Assembly (NCBI GenBank): GCA_963665935.1
Contig: OY762510.1
Span: 682,001 to 746,000, forward strand
Direction: 5' to 3'
DNA: 64,000 nt
Source of the DNA: Syntrophus sp963665935
Lineage (GTDB): Bacteria; Desulfobacterota; Syntrophia; Syntrophales; Syntrophaceae
This document shows, piece after piece, positions 25,253 to 34,390 of this stretch (its first letter is position 1; the number at the start of each line of letters is the position of its first letter). Under the pieces are notes generated by a model, which had not been told where the DNA came from, ran no database searches, and worked only from the letters and a program-made list of their open reading frames with translations. The position numbers and the translations under genes were made by a program.

Positions 25253-26128
25253 TTAACCCTTTGCCAACGCCTCTGTCCCACCGACAATATCCATCAATTC
25301 CGCCGTGATCGCGGACTGCCTTACTTTATTGTACTTGAGTGTCAGAGTGCTGATCATTTCATCACAGTTTCTTGTCGCATTATCCATAGCCGCCATTCTC
25401 GCTCCATTTTCTCCGGCGGATGTCTCAAGCAGAGCCCTGTAGAGCAGGACATGCAGATACATGGATAACAGTTTCTCGATTAATACTTCTTCTGAAGGCT
25501 CGTACACGTAATCAATCGTTTTATCGGGGTCCGCCTCGGCCTCCTGCCCTACGGACGGGAGCGGAAGCAATCTGACAACGACTGGACGCTGAACGGATAC
25601 ATTCATGAATTCATTGTAAATCAAGTATAACTCGTCATATTCCTCGTTGACAAAAGGAGATATGACATCATTGGCTATGTCCACAGCAAGCGACATATCG
25701 AATTTACTCAGGATGTCAGCACGCTCGTTGACAAGGGAATATTTCCTTTTGAAATAGTCCCTGCTTTTTCTCCCAACAGTCGTCAACTCGACGTTAAATC
25801 CCGCATTGAGTTTTTCCTTGACAAATCTTTCCGTCGCCTTGTTCAGATTTGTATTGAAGCCACCACAAAGTCCCCGGTCGGAGCTCATGCAGAGGACCCT
25901 GATTTTCTTGGGGTCCCTTGCTGCAAGCAGGGGATGAGCATCCGGACTTACTCTTAAAGCAAGGCTGCTCAACACATCCATAAACTTCATGGCATAGGGG
26001 CGAAAACTTTCCATCCTCGTCTGTGCTGAACGAAACTTCGATGCGGCGACCATGTTCATGGCCCGGGTAATTTGCTTGGTTTTCTGTACCGCTTCTACTT
26101 TCCTTTTAATGTCCTTTAATGCGGCCAT
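25253..26128 (-). CDS. atpG: ATP synthase gamma subunit
   Basis: The rotor shaft of F1, 291 residues. N- and C-terminal helices form the coiled coil: MAALKDIKRKVEAVQKTKQITRAMNMVAASKFRSAQ at the start and RMAAMDNATRNCDEMISTLTLKYNKVRQSAITAELMDIVGGTEAL at the end. The central Rossmann-like part with SDRGLCGGFNTN near residue 92 is conserved. It lies between atpA (98 bp) and atpD (99 bp), the usual order. Confidence 0.98.
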   Translation of the reverse strand: MAALKDIKRKVEAVQKTKQITRAMNMVAASKFRSAQTRMESFRPYAMKFMDVLSSLALRVSPDAHPLLAARDPKKIRVLCMSSDRGLCGGFNTNLNKATERFVKEKLNAGFNVELTTVGRKSRDYFKRKYSLVNERADILSKFDMSLAVDIANDVISPFVNEEYDELYLIYNEFMNVSVQRPVVVRLLPLPSVGQEAEADPDKTIDYVYEPSEEVLIEKLLSMYLHVLLYRALLETSAGENGARMAAMDNATRNCDEMISTLTLKYNKVRQSAITAELMDIVGGTEALAKG

Positions 26129-26226
26129 TAAAATTTACTCCTTTTCCTCAAATTTACGGCCAGTTCTTAAGCCTCGATTTCTATCCATGTCTGTAGAAAG
26201 TGAAACATACAGACGATCAATTTCTC

Positions 26227-27741
26227 CTAACCAGCCACAAATACGGATTCAAAGGCGCCGAGGGCGTCCTTCAATTTCTGCTCCAATTCCGGAGATAATA
26301 CCTTCTGATCATCGATATCCTTCATAATAGCCGCGTACTTGTTTTTCATGAACGCAAGCACCTGAGGTTCATATTCCTTGATTTTATCCACTTCGTACTT
26401 ATCGAGATAGCCGCGTGTTCCTGCGTAGAGAATAACCACTTCTTCCGCCAGGCTCATGGGCTGAAACTGCGGTTGCTTCAAAATTTCAACCAGGCGCACA
26501 CCACGATCCAACTGTGCCTGCGTGGCTTTATCCAAATCGCTTCCGAACTGTGCGAAAGACGCCAGTTCGCGATACTGAGCCAGATCCAGTTTCAACGTTC
26601 CGGCAACCTGCTTCATGGCCTTGACCTGTGCAGCGCCGCCGACGCGGGAAACCGACAAACCGACGTTAATCGCGGGCCGGATACCGGAGAAGAAGAGGCT
26701 GGGTTCCAGGTAGACCTGGCCATCGGTAATGGAAATAACGTTTGTGGGAATATACGCGGACACGTCGCCGGCCTGCGTTTCAATGATGGGCAGTGCGGTC
26801 AGTGAGCCACCACCCAGATCAGCACTGACTCGCGCTGATCTCTCCAGCAATCGGGAGTGATTGTAGAAAATGTCTCCGGGATAGGCTTCCCGTCCCGGCG
26901 GCCTTCTCAGCAGCAGGGAGATCTGCCGGTAAGCCACGGCCTGCTTGGAAAGATCATCATAGATAATCAGAGCATCCTGGCCCCTGTCACGGAAATATTC
27001 GCCGATGCTGCATCCGGCATAAGCAGCGATGTACTGCAGGGTTGCCGGGTCACTGGCGCATCCAGCAACAACGCAGGTATAGGACATGGCGTCATTTTTT
27101 CTCAGATTTTCTACGATCTGCGAAACAGTCGATTTTTTCTGTCCGATCGCTACGTAGATACACTTCACGCCCGTACCTTTTTGCCGAATAATCGCATCAA
27201 CCCCTATCGCCGTTTTTCCAATCTGACGGTCACCAATGATCAGTTCCCGTTGCCCTTTGCCGATCGGCGTCATCGCATCAATCGCCTTAAGGCCGGTATA
27301 CATCGGTTCATTAACGGGCTGACGTTTAATAACACCGGGGGCAATCATCTCAATTCTACTGAACTCGGTAGCGCCAATGGGCCCTTTTCCATCAATGGGT
27401 TCCCCTGTTGCATCAATAACCCTTCCCAACAACGCATCTCCAACGGGAATCTGGGCAATTTTACCTGTCCGCTTGACAATGTCCCCTTCCTTAATGTGAG
27501 TAACTTCGCCCAAGACGGCCACACCAACGTTATCCGCTTCAAGGTTAAGAACCATACCCTTGATTCCACCGGGGAACTCCAGCAGTTCCATGGCCATTGC
27601 ATTCTCAACGCCGTATACTCTGGCGATGCCATCACCAACGGACAGCACGGTACCGGTTTCACTGACATCAAGCTTCCGCTCATAGTCCCGAATCTGTTTG
27701 GAAATAATCTGACTTATTTCCTCTGCTTTGATTGTATCCAT
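26227..27741 (-). CDS. atpA: ATP synthase alpha subunit with Ile in the P-loop
   Basis: The non-catalytic nucleotide-binding F1 subunit, 504 residues. The P-loop reads IIGDRQIGKTAIGVDAI; the residue after DRQ is Ile174 (codon ATT at 27222-27220), where most alpha subunits have Thr (GDRQTGKT). The alpha signature (PAINVGLSVSRVGGAAQ) and C-terminal helical domain are intact. The gene starts 3 bp before the atpH stop, so they are probably translated together. Length and order match the family. Confidence 0.98.
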   Translation of the reverse strand: MDTIKAEEISQIISKQIRDYERKLDVSETGTVLSVGDGIARVYGVENAMAMELLEFPGGIKGMVLNLEADNVGVAVLGEVTHIKEGDIVKRTGKIAQIPVGDALLGRVIDATGEPIDGKGPIGATEFSRIEMIAPGVIKRQPVNEPMYTGLKAIDAMTPIGKGQRELIIGDRQIGKTAIGVDAIIRQKGTGVKCIYVAIGQKKSTVSQIVENLRKNDAMSYTCVVAGCASDPATLQYIAAYAGCSIGEYFRDRGQDALIIYDDLSKQAVAYRQISLLLRRPPGREAYPGDIFYNHSRLLERSARVSADLGGGSLTALPIIETQAGDVSAYIPTNVISITDGQVYLEPSLFFSGIRPAINVGLSVSRVGGAAQVKAMKQVAGTLKLDLAQYRELASFAQFGSDLDKATQAQLDRGVRLVEILKQPQFQPMSLAEEVVILYAGTRGYLDKYEVDKIKEYEPQVLAFMKNKYAAIMKDIDDQKVLSPELEQKLKDALGAFESVFVAG

Positions 27742-27744
27742 GCT

Positions 27745-28290
27745 CTATACTGCCTCCCCCAAGAGATTCCTTATATTATTCAATTGTGTCTTTATGCTTC
27801 CATCATAAAGCGTATCCCCTACCCTGATCACGATCCCACCGAGCAGAGAACTGTCTTCTTCAATGGTAACCTCTGTCTGCTTGCCGGTCATCTGTTCGAG
27901 GCCTTTCTTTATTTCCGCTGTCGCCTCCGCCTCCAATGGAAAGGCCGTTTTCACACTGACCCGAACTCTCTTCAATACTTGGTCCATCAGTTCACGGTAG
28001 AAATCCGCAATCTCGGCAAGCATTCCAATTCTCTTCTTGTCGACCAGCAATTTTAAAAAGTTTGCTGTCATCCCCGATATATTGACCTTCTGAATAATCG
28101 CTTCCACAACAGCTTTCTTCTCAGCCTGATCAAAGATCGGATTCGCGAGAAATTCTTTAAGATTTTTGTCTCCCTGAACAATCCGTGCGAAGCCGTTCAG
28201 CTCATCATAATACTGCTCATAGAGCTTATCCTCGCCGGCAATGTCAAAGAACGCCCTGGCATATCGCTTTGCAATACCGCTGTTGATCAA
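27745..28290 (-). CDS. atpH: ATP synthase delta subunit
   Basis: The cap of F1 that joins the peripheral stalk to the alpha subunits; 181 residues. N-terminal helical domain (IAKRYARAFFDIAGEDKLYEQYYDELNGFA) and C-terminal region with EDSSLLGGIVIRVGDTLYDGSIKTQL are typical. It overlaps atpF by 4 bp and is followed by atpA after 3 bp, consistent with coupled translation. Confidence 0.96.
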   Translation of the reverse strand: MINSGIAKRYARAFFDIAGEDKLYEQYYDELNGFARIVQGDKNLKEFLANPIFDQAEKKAVVEAIIQKVNISGMTANFLKLLVDKKRIGMLAEIADFYRELMDQVLKRVRVSVKTAFPLEAEATAEIKKGLEQMTGKQTEVTIEEDSSLLGGIVIRVGDTLYDGSIKTQLNNIRNLLGEAV

Positions 28291-28892
28291 TGTTTTCTCA
28301 CCACCTTATCCAAGTAATCTTTAACCATATTTTTATGATCTTCCGGAGTGACATTCCTGTTCAGAATGTCTTCAGCCATCTGAACCGACAGCTGAACAGC
28401 TTCCAGTCTCAATTGACTGCTGGCCTTTTTGAATTCCTGCTCGATCCTGGTTTGCGTATCTTCCTTCATCTTTTCAGCTGCTTTCTTTGCATCCTCGAGG
28501 ATCTTCTCTTTTTCAACCAATCCTTGAGACTTTATCATCTCATAAAGGCCCTCGATTTCTCCCGTCGCCTTTTCCAGCTTTGAAGAATATTCCTCAAATT
28601 TACGCTGGGCCTCCTCTTTGGCCAACCGCGCCTCTTCCAGCGCAGTTTTAATTTCTTCCTGTCGGCCGCCGAAAAAACTCTTAACCTTACCTGCCAAAAG
28701 CCACCAAAGGAGCACGGCCAACGTAAGAAAGTCAAAGACTTGCCATCCAAATCTGACCAGGTCCGGCCCTTCACCCCCTTCGCCGCCTCCAGAGGCCATC
28801 ACTGCGGATGGAACCAGACTGAAGACAAAGAGGAAGGCTGGAATCAGCCAATAACGGTCTTTCGGGGAATGCCGCCACATAAAGCCTCTCAT
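28287..28892 (-). CDS. atpF: ATP synthase subunit b with N-terminal extension
   Basis: Peripheral-stalk subunit of 201 residues. It starts with a signal-peptide-like stretch (IPAFLFVFSLVPSAVMASGGG), then a Gly/Glu-rich linker, the true membrane helix (FDFLTLAVLLWWLLAG, about 54-70) and the long charged coiled coil to the end. Such an N-terminal extension is seen in several deltaproteobacterial b subunits; whether it is cleaved is unknown. It overlaps atpH (28287-28290) and the b' gene (28889-28892) by 4 bp each. Confidence 0.92.
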   Translation of the reverse strand: MRGFMWRHSPKDRYWLIPAFLFVFSLVPSAVMASGGGEGGEGPDLVRFGWQVFDFLTLAVLLWWLLAGKVKSFFGGRQEEIKTALEEARLAKEEAQRKFEEYSSKLEKATGEIEGLYEMIKSQGLVEKEKILEDAKKAAEKMKEDTQTRIEQEFKKASSQLRLEAVQLSVQMAEDILNRNVTPEDHKNMVKDYLDKVVRKH

Positions 28893-29320
28893 TTGATACT
28901 CCTTCCCATCACTTTTTCGGCAATTTCCATTGCTATATTTTCCGACTGCTCACGCAGAATACGCCGTGCTTCGCCGACTTCCTTCGAGACTTTTGCTTCA
29001 AACTGCTCTACCATTTTGGGAATTTCAGCCCGGGCAGCATCGAGAATGCCTTTTGCTGCTTCGGACCCTTCGCGAACGATTTCCTTTTTCTGTTCAAGAG
29101 CATCGTTCTTCGCCAGACGCAGCTTTTCTTCATAGCGGGCTTCCTTCTGTTCTATCGTCAGATTCAGCTCCTTGATTTCCCGTTCGGCTCCTTCGATCTG
29201 TTCTTTTCTCTTCTCAAGAATACCCATAACGGGCTTATAGAGCAGAACATTGAGAACTACCATCAGGAAAAGGAAATTCACAATCTGTATCCAAAAAGTA
29301 TAATCGAGACCAATTGTCAT
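28889..29320 (-). CDS. atpF': ATP synthase subunit b'
   Basis: The second peripheral-stalk subunit, 143 residues, pairing with b as a heterodimer. It has one N-terminal membrane helix (FWIQIVNFLFLMVVLNVLLYKPV, about 9-31) followed by a charged helix with RKEQIEGAEREIKELNLTIEQKEARYEE. It is the first protein gene of the atp operon, and overlaps atpF by 4 bp. Subunits a, c and I are not in the window, so the F0 part must be encoded elsewhere, a split known from other Deltaproteobacteria. Confidence 0.92.
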   Translation of the reverse strand: MTIGLDYTFWIQIVNFLFLMVVLNVLLYKPVMGILEKRKEQIEGAEREIKELNLTIEQKEARYEEKLRLAKNDALEQKKEIVREGSEAAKGILDAARAEIPKMVEQFEAKVSKEVGEARRILREQSENIAMEIAEKVMGRSIK

Positions 29321-29382
29321 GACACATCCCTCTCTATCAAAATTTCAGCTTCTTTAAGCCTTACTTCACAATCAAAAAAAAC

Positions 29383-29421
29383 AAAAAAAAACCGAATGGA
29401 AACTATAACCTGTCCATCCGG
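29383..29421 (-). terminator. Terminator-like hairpin in the atp leader
   Basis: On the minus strand CCGGATGG (29421-29414) pairs with CCATTCGG (29399-29392), one G-U pair, with a 14-nt loop, and is followed at once by nine T (29391-29383). This is a canonical Rho-independent terminator. It lies 63 bp before atpF' and about 330 bp after rodA. It may end the rodA transcript or act as an attenuator for the atp operon; a strong promoter lies between rodA and the hairpin. Confidence 0.8.
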
Positions 29422-29507
29422 CTGTAACATACCCCAATAACGCTTTCCGTGCGATTTTTCTTTGCCCCATCTACAAACCGCTCAATATGGTAAAAAGCAA
29501 ACCCCAT
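29403..29507 (-). CDS. Possible 34-residue leader peptide ahead of the atp operon
   Basis: An ATG at 29507 with GGAG ten bases upstream opens a 34-codon frame (MGFAFYHIERFVDGAKK...) whose TAG stop (29405-29403) lies inside the loop of the terminator-like hairpin. A ribosome at that stop would break the stem. No similarity to a known family was recognised and the frame could arise by chance; the position relative to promoter and hairpin is the only argument. Confidence 0.3.
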   Translation of the reverse strand: MGFAFYHIERFVDGAKKNRTESVIGVCYSRMDRL

Positions 29508-29550
29508 GTCTTTTTAGCTCCAAATATAATCAGTCAGCAGGCGTGTTTGC

Positions 29551-29578
29551 ATTAACCATAACTAAAATAGAATGTCAA
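29551..29578 (-). promoter_or_regulatory. Candidate promoter of the atp operon leader
   Basis: Minus-strand TTGACA (29578-29573, perfect -35) is followed by a 16-bp spacer and GTTAAT (29556-29551, four of six -10 matches). Transcription would start near 29544 and give a leader of about 225 nt before atpF', including the hairpin at 29383-29421. The rest of the 29422-29754 spacer is AT-rich without other recognised signals. Confidence 0.55.
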
Positions 29579-29754
29579 GCACTTTTGGATCAAAATATAG
29601 CTATATTTGAGATGGCTCCAACACGGGGCTCCCGGCTCAGAAAGGTGCATTCGGCAACAAATCGGTAATGTCAAAGGAACTTGCAGCACAACTCAAATGG
29701 CCTGTAGAACCGGTCAAATCCTACCGCTGGATCGATCAATTCCAGGTTCAATCT

Positions 29755-30864
29755 TCAGGGCTGGAGAATGTATTTCCGCATGCTCACATTCAAGAGCAGC
29801 CCAATGCAGGTCAGCAGTGAAACAATGGCCGAGCCCCCGTAGCTCAGAAAGGGCAGGGGAATGCCCACAACAGGCATCATCCCCAAAACCATGCCGATAT
29901 TGATGAAGACCTCCCAGAACAACAGAGAGGCCAACCCAAAAGCGATCAGTGTTCCCAGAAAATCACGGGAATGAAGGGATATTTTCAAACTCCAGAGAAT
30001 CAGAGATGCAAAAAGAAGAATCAGGCAGCCTCCCCCCAGAAACCCCCACTCCTCGGCAAAGACCGAAAAGACAAAATCCGTCTGCTGTTCGGGAAGGAAC
30101 TGGAGCTGCGTCTGGGTTCCCTTGAGGAACCCCTTTCCCAGTATCCCTCCTGAACCAATCGCGATCATGGACTGGATAATGTGATATCCGGACCCCAGAG
30201 GATCACGCTCAGGATTCAGGAACGTCAAGACTCTTTCTCTCTGGTACTCTTTCATGAAAAACCAGCCCACGGGCATCATGAGAACAATCATTGTCAGAAC
30301 ATACCCGAGAGACTTCAGCCGTATTCCCACAAAGAGAAACAGCGATGCGGAAACGATGAGCAGGATCAGCCCCGTTCCCAGATCAGGCTGCTCCAGAATG
30401 AGGAGAAAGGGTACAAGGAGCAATAACAAGGGGATTCCAAGTTCCCGTAGATAGTAACCCTGATCGAGCTTATGTTCATCGAAATATTTAGCCAAGGCCA
30501 GGATAAGGGTTAATTTCACCATTTCCGAAGGCTGCAGAGAAAAACTTCCCAGGGAAATCCAACGCTGGGAGCCATGGGTCGCAAACCCGTAGAAAAATGC
30601 GACAATCAGACAAAAGACGGCTATTCCGTGGAGGATATAAGCATATTGACAGATCAATCGATAGTCGATACAAAAGGCGATACTCATACAGAAAAGACCG
30701 AGAAGTATCCATTGAAGCTGTTTGATATAGAACAGATTCGCTTTAGCGCCGGAAAATGAGTAACTTGCACTGAAGATATTCAGAACCCCAGTGGCGCAGA
30801 GAATCAAAACAAGAACGAGCAACGTCCAGTCAAAGTTCAGAATAAGGCGGCGGTCAAATCTCAT
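29755..30864 (-). CDS. rodA: Rod shape-determining protein RodA (SEDS glycan polymerase)
   Basis: SEDS-family peptidoglycan glycosyltransferase that works with PBP2 in side-wall growth. The 369 residues form about ten membrane helices. Hallmarks include QPSEMVKLTLILALAKYF near residue 112, the loop GILGKGFLKGTQTQLQFLPEQQTDFVFSVFAEEWGFLGG near 235 (with the conserved Glu and Asp) and GMMPVVGIPLPFLSYGGSA near 335. It follows mrdA by 41 bp in the mreBCD-mrdA-rodA order typical of rod-shaped bacteria. Confidence 0.96.
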   Translation of the reverse strand: MRFDRRLILNFDWTLLVLVLILCATGVLNIFSASYSFSGAKANLFYIKQLQWILLGLFCMSIAFCIDYRLICQYAYILHGIAVFCLIVAFFYGFATHGSQRWISLGSFSLQPSEMVKLTLILALAKYFDEHKLDQGYYLRELGIPLLLLLVPFLLILEQPDLGTGLILLIVSASLFLFVGIRLKSLGYVLTMIVLMMPVGWFFMKEYQRERVLTFLNPERDPLGSGYHIIQSMIAIGSGGILGKGFLKGTQTQLQFLPEQQTDFVFSVFAEEWGFLGGGCLILLFASLILWSLKISLHSRDFLGTLIAFGLASLLFWEVFINIGMVLGMMPVVGIPLPFLSYGGSAIVSLLTCIGLLLNVSMRKYILQP

Positions 30865-30905
30865 CGTGTTCCTTCTGATCTTGTAATTTCAAAGTGTTAA
30901 ACCAC

Positions 30906-32849
30906 TCAATCCCCTTCATTCCCATCTTCGGGTCTTCTCCTACCCTCTTCCTTTCTTTCTCGATCCTGTATAGATTCCTTGAGGATTTCCTCCTCTTCCA
31001 CGGGTATCTTAGTGCCATATTTCTTCCTTTGGTCATAGGCATCAAGCACTTTGCGGGCGATGGGCGCCGCTGCCGATCCTCCGTGACCGCCATGCTCGAC
31101 AATGACTGCAACCGCGATCTCCGGATTCCGGCAGGGAGCAAAACAGGTAAACAGCGCATGGTCCATATAAGACCGGGAGGATTGCAAAGCCCGACGGGCT
31201 TTTTCGTTGGAAGGGAGCCCGATGACCTGTGCGGTCCCCGTCTTACCGCAGACATCAAGTTCCGAACGCCGCAGCGCACCGCCCGTCCCGCGTTTCTCGT
31301 TGACGACCCCCCATAAGCCGCTTTTCAGCAACTCGATAGTTTTCGGGCTGAGAGGAAGAGTCTCCAGCTTCTCCGGTTTCATGGCCTTGATCAAGCGACC
31401 ATCCGAGGCTTCAATTCTTTTGACAATACGGGGACGATAAACGGTTCCGCCATTGGCCAGTGCACTGTAAGCAGCGGCCAACTGGAGCGGTGTAACGGAA
31501 TTGAAGCCCTGACCAATCGATACCGAAATGGTCTCTCCCATTTGCCAGGGTTTCTTGAATCTTGCCAGTTTCCATTCACTTGTGGGAATGATTCCCGCCT
31601 TTTCCCGAGGTAGATCAATGCCCGTTACAGCGCCAAAGCCGAACTTTTTCGCATACTGGGCAATTTTATCGACGCCGAGCTTTTTCCCTATGGAATAAAA
31701 ATAAACATCGCAGGATTCAACAATGGCCCGATGGAGATTCACCATTCCATGTCCATGTTTCTGCCAGCACCGGTAAGTATGGTTGCCCAGATCGAAAGAC
31801 CCCGTACATAAAATCGACGTATCGGGTGTAATCAACCCCTCTTCCAGCGCTGCAGCGGCAACAACCAGTTTGTAGGTTGAGCCGGGCGGATATTGTCCTG
31901 ATATCGCCCGCTGCTCCATGGGGTGTTGCGGATCTCGTGAAAGGATGTTCCAATTCTCCGCCGAAATCCCCCCATTGAAGAGATTGGGATCAAAGCCGGG
32001 AGAGCTGACCATTGCATAGATGGAACCATCCCGGGGATCCATCGCCACAACCGCACCGGACTTGCCTTCCATGGCCTTCCATGCAACCTCCTGCAGGTAA
32101 GCATCGATCGTAAGCACGAGATTATAACCCGGCACGGGATTAATCTTTCCCAGGCCTCGAACGGCCCTGCCGAGGGCATTCACTTCAACCTGTTCCGCCC
32201 CATTTTTTCCCCGGAGATAGGCATCGTAATACTTTTCAATCCCATACTTGCCAACCATATCGCCGGGACCGTACTTACCGTTTGATTTCTCCAGTTCGCC
32301 CGGACTCACCTCACTGACATATCCCACAATGTGAGCAATCATCTCCCCGGCCACATACTTTCTAATCGGCACGACTTCGGTCGCCACACCCGGCAATTCC
32401 AGGGAGCGGGTTTCGATCAGGGCTAATTTTTCCCGACTGATATTTCTGTCAATCTTCGAAGGGATGAAAGGGTGGGCTTTTCCAATCTGAGAAAACTCCT
32501 CCGGAATTTTCCATGATCTTGAGGCATAAAGGTTTGACAGCTCAGAAATCACGCGTTTCTTGTCTTCCGGACGATTGGGGATATAAATCAGATCAAAGGA
32601 TGTCTGGTTATCGACAAGAACCTTCCCATAAGAATCCAGGATCATCCCCCGCAGCGGATTGATCTTGCGCAGACGGACGCTGTTGCTCTCCGAACGCTGT
32701 CGAAGCTCAGAACCTTTAATAACCTGAAGGTACCAAAGTCTCAGGATGAGAAAGGACAGGGCAATCAGAACAACTGCGAAAATCAGTTTGAACCGCTGTC
32801 GATAATCAGCGATTTCGTGCCCTTTTATCCGACCTTTCAACCGCAACAT
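30906..32849 (-). CDS. mrdA: Penicillin-binding protein 2 (transpeptidase)
   Basis: Class B PBP that cross-links peptidoglycan in elongation together with RodA. The 647 residues have an N-terminal membrane anchor (FAVVLIALSFLILRLWYLQ), the PBP dimer domain, and the transpeptidase domain with SxxK at Ser324 (STYK), S-x-D as SCD in VESCDVYFYSIG, and KTG in VCGKTGTAQV. SCD in place of SxN is normal for PBP2. The last ~25 residues are a charged tail with EEEEIL and ERKEEGRRR. The start ATG at 32849 overlaps the mreD end by 44 bp; a GGAG precedes it. Confidence 0.95.
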   Translation of the reverse strand: MLRLKGRIKGHEIADYRQRFKLIFAVVLIALSFLILRLWYLQVIKGSELRQRSESNSVRLRKINPLRGMILDSYGKVLVDNQTSFDLIYIPNRPEDKKRVISELSNLYASRSWKIPEEFSQIGKAHPFIPSKIDRNISREKLALIETRSLELPGVATEVVPIRKYVAGEMIAHIVGYVSEVSPGELEKSNGKYGPGDMVGKYGIEKYYDAYLRGKNGAEQVEVNALGRAVRGLGKINPVPGYNLVLTIDAYLQEVAWKAMEGKSGAVVAMDPRDGSIYAMVSSPGFDPNLFNGGISAENWNILSRDPQHPMEQRAISGQYPPGSTYKLVVAAAALEEGLITPDTSILCTGSFDLGNHTYRCWQKHGHGMVNLHRAIVESCDVYFYSIGKKLGVDKIAQYAKKFGFGAVTGIDLPREKAGIIPTSEWKLARFKKPWQMGETISVSIGQGFNSVTPLQLAAAYSALANGGTVYRPRIVKRIEASDGRLIKAMKPEKLETLPLSPKTIELLKSGLWGVVNEKRGTGGALRRSELDVCGKTGTAQVIGLPSNEKARRALQSSRSYMDHALFTCFAPCRNPEIAVAVIVEHGGHGGSAAAPIARKVLDAYDQRKKYGTKIPVEEEEILKESIQDRERKEEGRRRPEDGNEGD

Positions 32850-33327
32850 TCAATATGTCTCCAAAGCGTCGAAACGAATTAAAGCATGCCGGACTTATAA
32901 GGCTGACCACCAGAATTTGGGGGAGAAAAAGAGTATAAAATTTATGGAATAAATCCAAGTCCTGAAAATGCTTGAAGAATATTAAAACTACGCAACATTC
33001 AAAGAGGGCACAGACAAGGACATAAAAGAGGATAAACAAGGCTCTTTCGGCATAGACCCTCAATGATACAAGGACGGAGATAAAGAAAATCGACAGATAG
33101 AGGATAACGTAAAGTCCTATTGTGGAACCCGTGATGGTGTCCAGGAAAAACCCCAGCGCAAAACTCAATAATCCGCCTTTCAGAACGTCCATATGAAATC
33201 CGGCATAAATCACCAGAATAAGGGATATTTCGACACTGACCCGATGAAGAAAGAGGAGTTCGAAAACGGTTGTCTGCAAAACGATAAACAAAAAGGAAAA
33301 AAATGGTAAAAGAAGGTAGTAAATCAA
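32806..33327 (-). CDS. mreD: Rod shape-determining protein MreD
   Basis: A small integral membrane protein of the elongasome, 173 residues with five to six hydrophobic helices and few soluble loops. FHMDVLKGGLLSFALGFFLDTITGSTIG near residue 45 is the conserved MreD region. It overlaps mreC by 4 bp and mrdA by 44 bp. Sequence conservation in the family is low, so the call leans on position and topology. Confidence 0.9.
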   Translation of the reverse strand: MIYYLLLPFFSFLFIVLQTTVFELLFLHRVSVEISLILVIYAGFHMDVLKGGLLSFALGFFLDTITGSTIGLYVILYLSIFFISVLVSLRVYAERALFILFYVLVCALFECCVVLIFFKHFQDLDLFHKFYTLFLPQILVVSLISPACFNSFRRFGDILNVAVERSDKRARNR

Positions 33328-34157
33328 TCTTTCCGACCCTTTTTTCGTTCTGTCAGGACAAGGACTTCCTCAAGCTTGGAAAAATTTACAGAGGGCAGCA
33401 CCTCTACGGTTTGAAAGAGGCCGCTTTCTCCCTTGGTGACCCTGGAAACCGTGCCCAGCAACCATGCTTTAGGGAATACGCCGCAAATACCCGAAGTAAT
33501 AACCGCATCACCCAGACGAACTTCCTCCAGCTTCGGGACATATTTCAGAAAGCAGCGATTATTTCCGTCTCCCTGCAGAATCCCCTGCCCCCGGCCTCCC
33601 TGAACAATCGAATCCACATTACTGTTTTCATCAATCAGCAGCAGGACCCGGGAGACATGCCAGGAGGTCTCGATTATCCTTCCCACAACCCCACGCTCGG
33701 AAACAACAGGCATTCCCGTCTTGATGCCGTCGACGCTGCCCTTGTCAATCATGACTGTCTGATGCAGTGACTTTCGATTTCTTCCTGTTACGGATGCCGC
33801 AACCGCCTTGTAGTCAATGGACTCGCTCAAAGAAAGTAATTTTTTAAGCCGAAGCCCCTCAAGATACCCTTCCTGATGCTGGACCAGCTGCCGGGTCAAT
33901 AGAGCGTTCTGCTGAAGCAGGCGCCGATTTTCCCTCTCCATCCCGACGAGAAAAAGATACCGCTTCCACATGTTCCCAAGCGCCTGAACAGGCATATTGA
34001 CGACGCGCTCAATCGGAACGGCCAGATCCAGAACGAGCTTGCGGAGGAAACCCGGTTCCACCGAAGGATTCACCACATGGTAAGAAAGCATGACCAGAGA
34101 GATTACAACCAGGATTGCTGCTGAAATCAGGGATCGATGTTTCTTGAGAAACTGCAT
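33324..34157 (-). CDS. mreC: Rod shape-determining protein MreC
   Basis: Periplasmic elongasome scaffold that binds and activates PBP2. The 277 residues have one N-terminal membrane helix (SLISAAILVVISLVMLSYHV), a coiled coil (NMWKRYLFLVGMERENRRLLQQNALLTRQLVQ, about 62-95) and the two beta-barrel domains with VSERGVVGRIIETSWHVSRVLLLIDENSNVDSIV-like sequence near 150. It is followed directly by mreD. A 233-bp gap separates it from mreB; nothing was recognised there. Confidence 0.95.
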   Translation of the reverse strand: MQFLKKHRSLISAAILVVISLVMLSYHVVNPSVEPGFLRKLVLDLAVPIERVVNMPVQALGNMWKRYLFLVGMERENRRLLQQNALLTRQLVQHQEGYLEGLRLKKLLSLSESIDYKAVAASVTGRNRKSLHQTVMIDKGSVDGIKTGMPVVSERGVVGRIIETSWHVSRVLLLIDENSNVDSIVQGGRGQGILQGDGNNRCFLKYVPKLEEVRLGDAVITSGICGVFPKAWLLGTVSRVTKGESGLFQTVEVLPSVNFSKLEEVLVLTERKKGRKD

Positions 34158-34390
34158 GCTATGTTTTTTGTCTCTATGAGATGGAAGGCGAATGTACTGG
34201 CGATCTTATCGGCCTTTCGGCATTCGCTTCAGCAACCTGCATCGCCTCTGCCAAGCCGGCTCGATATCGTCTCTGATCTGGAATTGGAATCATTCTGCAG
34301 AGGAATTTGTCTTCTCGACTGTTCGTAGCAATGTGAACGTCGCCTGGTATGAAACGACAAGGTTTCGGATAACGGATACGCCGGCATAAC

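Noticed and set aside
26857..28056. 399-codon open frame on the plus strand
   Set aside because: Antisense to atpA and atpH; a by-product of conserved coding on the other strand.
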